64,000 nucleotides of DNA, taken from NCBI GenBank assembly GCA_907165135.1, contig OU015566.1:3536501-3600500 (forward strand), written 5' to 3'. The notes beneath the pieces are model-generated. The model had not been told where the DNA came from. It searched no databases and saw nothing but the letters and a program-made list of their open reading frames with translations. Of the stretch, positions 62,636-64,000 are shown piece after piece. A program made the translations under genes and the position numbers. Position 1 is the stretch's first letter. Every line of letters begins with the position of its first letter. The DNA is from Oikopleura dioica (Eukaryota; Chordata; Appendicularia; Copelata; Oikopleuridae).

Positions 62636-64000
62636 TTATGCATTTGGATCAGCTGGTGTTTTCCAGAATTTTTTGTTTTCAAAGACGCACATGGTGAGAT
62701 AGTATGGGTATGCATCGGCGGCCATGATTGCGTTGGCAGCGGTGAGGAGGCACCAGTCTTGTCCCTTGGCGTCCAAAAATTGGACCTTGTCGAGACCAGT
62801 CAAGACGATTTGGACATCATCGGAGCCCATGTTCTTTGTGGGAACACCTGAAAAATAAGGCAAAAATTAGTAAAAGAAAATCACCTTGCTTGAAGGCCCA
62901 TGGAGTATCCTTGGTGACAACTTGAGTCAATTCGAAAGAAAAGCCTCCCATGGTGTATTTTCCGTCGTTCTTGAAGTACGGGAAGTTCAATCTGTAAATA
63001 TCCTCAGTATCGACGAGTGAGACTCCAACTTCGCCAGATCGAATCTTCTTGAGGAAGTCAGCACCACAGACATCCTTGGTCCAGACGATGAAACCTTGGT
63101 AGCGGTCGGTTCGGGGATTGACAGGGGCGTTCTTGACTCGGAACTTGGTGGAGAGAATGACGGAGTCTTCACCTTTGTAGACGTATTTGGTGGTTTTTCG
63201 CTTAAATTATAGAATAAATTTGAAAAAAAAATTAGTAAAACTTACCCCCTTCCACTGAGGAGTCCAGTTTTCACACATTGCAAGCTGATTGTCGTCGGGA
63301 TCACATCGGAAGTTGCCGTTGGTGTTGACGCAGACTTCGAAGCTGTGGCAGTTGTGGGCGCCGGCATCGCACTCGTCGAAATCAACACACTCTCCATCGA
63401 TGCAGGTGAATCCGTCTGTGCAGGCGGGATCACAGCCGCAAACTGGAGGAACCGTTGGGGGCTCCGTTGGTGGTTCAGTTGGTGGTTCAGTTGGAGGCTC
63501 AGTTGGTGGCTCAGTTGGAGGATCCGTTGGTGGCTCAGTTGGTGGTTCGGTTGGATCACAAGTTCCCTCGACTCGGCAGATGCACTCGAAGCCCTGGAGG
63601 TCTGCGGTATTCTGGCAATAGTAATTGTCCTCGCAGTTGTGATTGGCGCAAGGAGTTGGAACAGCTGGCCCAACACCAGGCTGGCATGAAAGGTCTAACT
63701 GGTAGTTGTTCCAGACGTAGTCACTCTGGAATTCGCCAAAGTCACCGAGACATGTGCCATCATGAGCCGAGTTACCATTAGCGTAGTAAGCGCCACCACC
63801 GACTTCAGTTGCCAGGAACCAACCGTAGTTGTTAGTCCATCGGAGTTCTGCACCCCAGCCTCCCTCGCAAAGGTATTGATCCTTGCCATTGACGATTTCT
63901 CCGGAAGCAGTGCAAGTTGAACCGCCCCAGCCCATGTTAATCACTTTGCAACAGCCAAGGTCGGTTGTTTCGCCAGTGGAGCAAGTAGCAAGTCGACCGT
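62636..64000 (-). CDS. Secreted protein with EGF module and PPTE repeats, 5' partial
   Basis: The gene runs off the window end. Visible order: a Cys/Gly/Trp-rich domain (LGCCKVINMGWGGSTCTA, EGGWGAELRWTNNYGWFL, CLGDFGEFQSDY), an EGF-like segment (CANHNCEDNYYCQNT, FECICRVEGTC), ten-odd PTEP repeats (63450-63560), a Cys knot (CGCDPACTDGFTC), a calcium-binding EGF start (DFDECDAGAHNC) and a C-terminal beta-rich domain (KTTKYVYKGEDSV, FIVWTKDVCGADFL, WCLLTAANAIMAADAYPYY). It ends KTPADPNA at 62636. Introns are small GT-AG. I infer an extracellular matrix or house component with a flexible Pro/Thr linker. Codon use is GC-rich, as in the 12396 gene, suggesting strong expression. Confidence 0.85.

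Noticed and set aside
1-64000. tRNA, rRNA, CRISPR or spliced-leader RNA genes
   Set aside because: I looked for B-box-like words, repeat-spacer arrays and known leader sequence by eye and saw none. A covariance-model scan would be decisive.

Overview
This is animal nuclear DNA, most likely from an appendicularian tunicate (Oikopleura-like larvacean). The evidence is indirect. Intron-rich genes sit close together on both strands. Most introns I could place are very small, about 38 to 56 bp. A few introns only keep the reading frame if they use GA...AG borders, a non-canonical class known from Oikopleura. Several secreted proteins have Thr-rich linkers between Cys-rich modules, in the style of house or mucus proteins. 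The conserved genes (ephrin, integrin alpha, TBCD, CRLS1, ZNHIT6/BCD1, ribosomal proteins) are metazoan in character. Species was not tested against any database, and exon borders were read by eye.

Layout. 0-6 kb: a short satellite, a small membrane protein (+), a two-module secreted-type gene (-) and a signal-peptide, Cys-rich, Thr-linker protein (-) whose coding exon carries a TIR transposon. 6-10 kb: an integrin alpha gene (-). 10.6-16.1 kb: a RING-H2 protein, two extracellular-type genes, one with strong codon bias, a small charged protein and a coiled-coil protein with a TTAA-flanked element in an intron. 16-19.4 kb: intergenic DNA with a second TTAA element and degenerate telomere-like repeats. 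19.46-35.48 kb: one ephrin-B-like gene with giant introns full of inverted-repeat elements and a nested RING/coiled-coil gene on the other strand. 35.6-39.7 kb: a tiny membrane protein, thioredoxin, a carbohydrate-sulfotransferase-like gene and an SLC17-type transporter. 40-50.7 kb, all on the minus strand: BCD1/ZNHIT6, TBCD, CRLS1, RPL30 and RPS25. 51.3-53.1 kb: an SR splicing factor. 53.3-56.1 kb: a C-type lectin plus ZP-domain protein hosting two small, related secreted-peptide genes in an intron. 56.6-57.9 kb: a small tyrosine kinase. 58.3-64 kb: two large secreted proteins with Thr-rich or PPTE-repeat linkers, the second cut by the window end.

Genes by theme. Cell contact and matrix: integrin alpha, ephrin, lectin-ZP protein and the Cys-rich secreted proteins. 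Housekeeping: tubulin folding (TBCD), cardiolipin synthesis (CRLS1), box C/D snoRNP assembly (BCD1), translation (RPL30, RPS25) and splicing (SR protein). Same-strand neighbours with short gaps (sulfotransferase to transporter 107 bp; RPS25 to RPL30 197 bp; CRLS1, TBCD and BCD1 about 230-260 bp apart) could be operons, which are known in Oikopleura, but no spliced-leader evidence is visible in DNA.

Most notable signals: (1) a 410-bp TA-flanked transposon inside an exon whose exact removal restores the reading frame, with possible AG...AC borders; (2) several candidate GA-AG introns; (3) a set of TTAA-flanked inverted-repeat elements; (4) two paralogous small secreted-peptide genes nested in a lectin-ZP intron; (5) a one-base deficit in a C run in RPL30 that looks like a consensus error.
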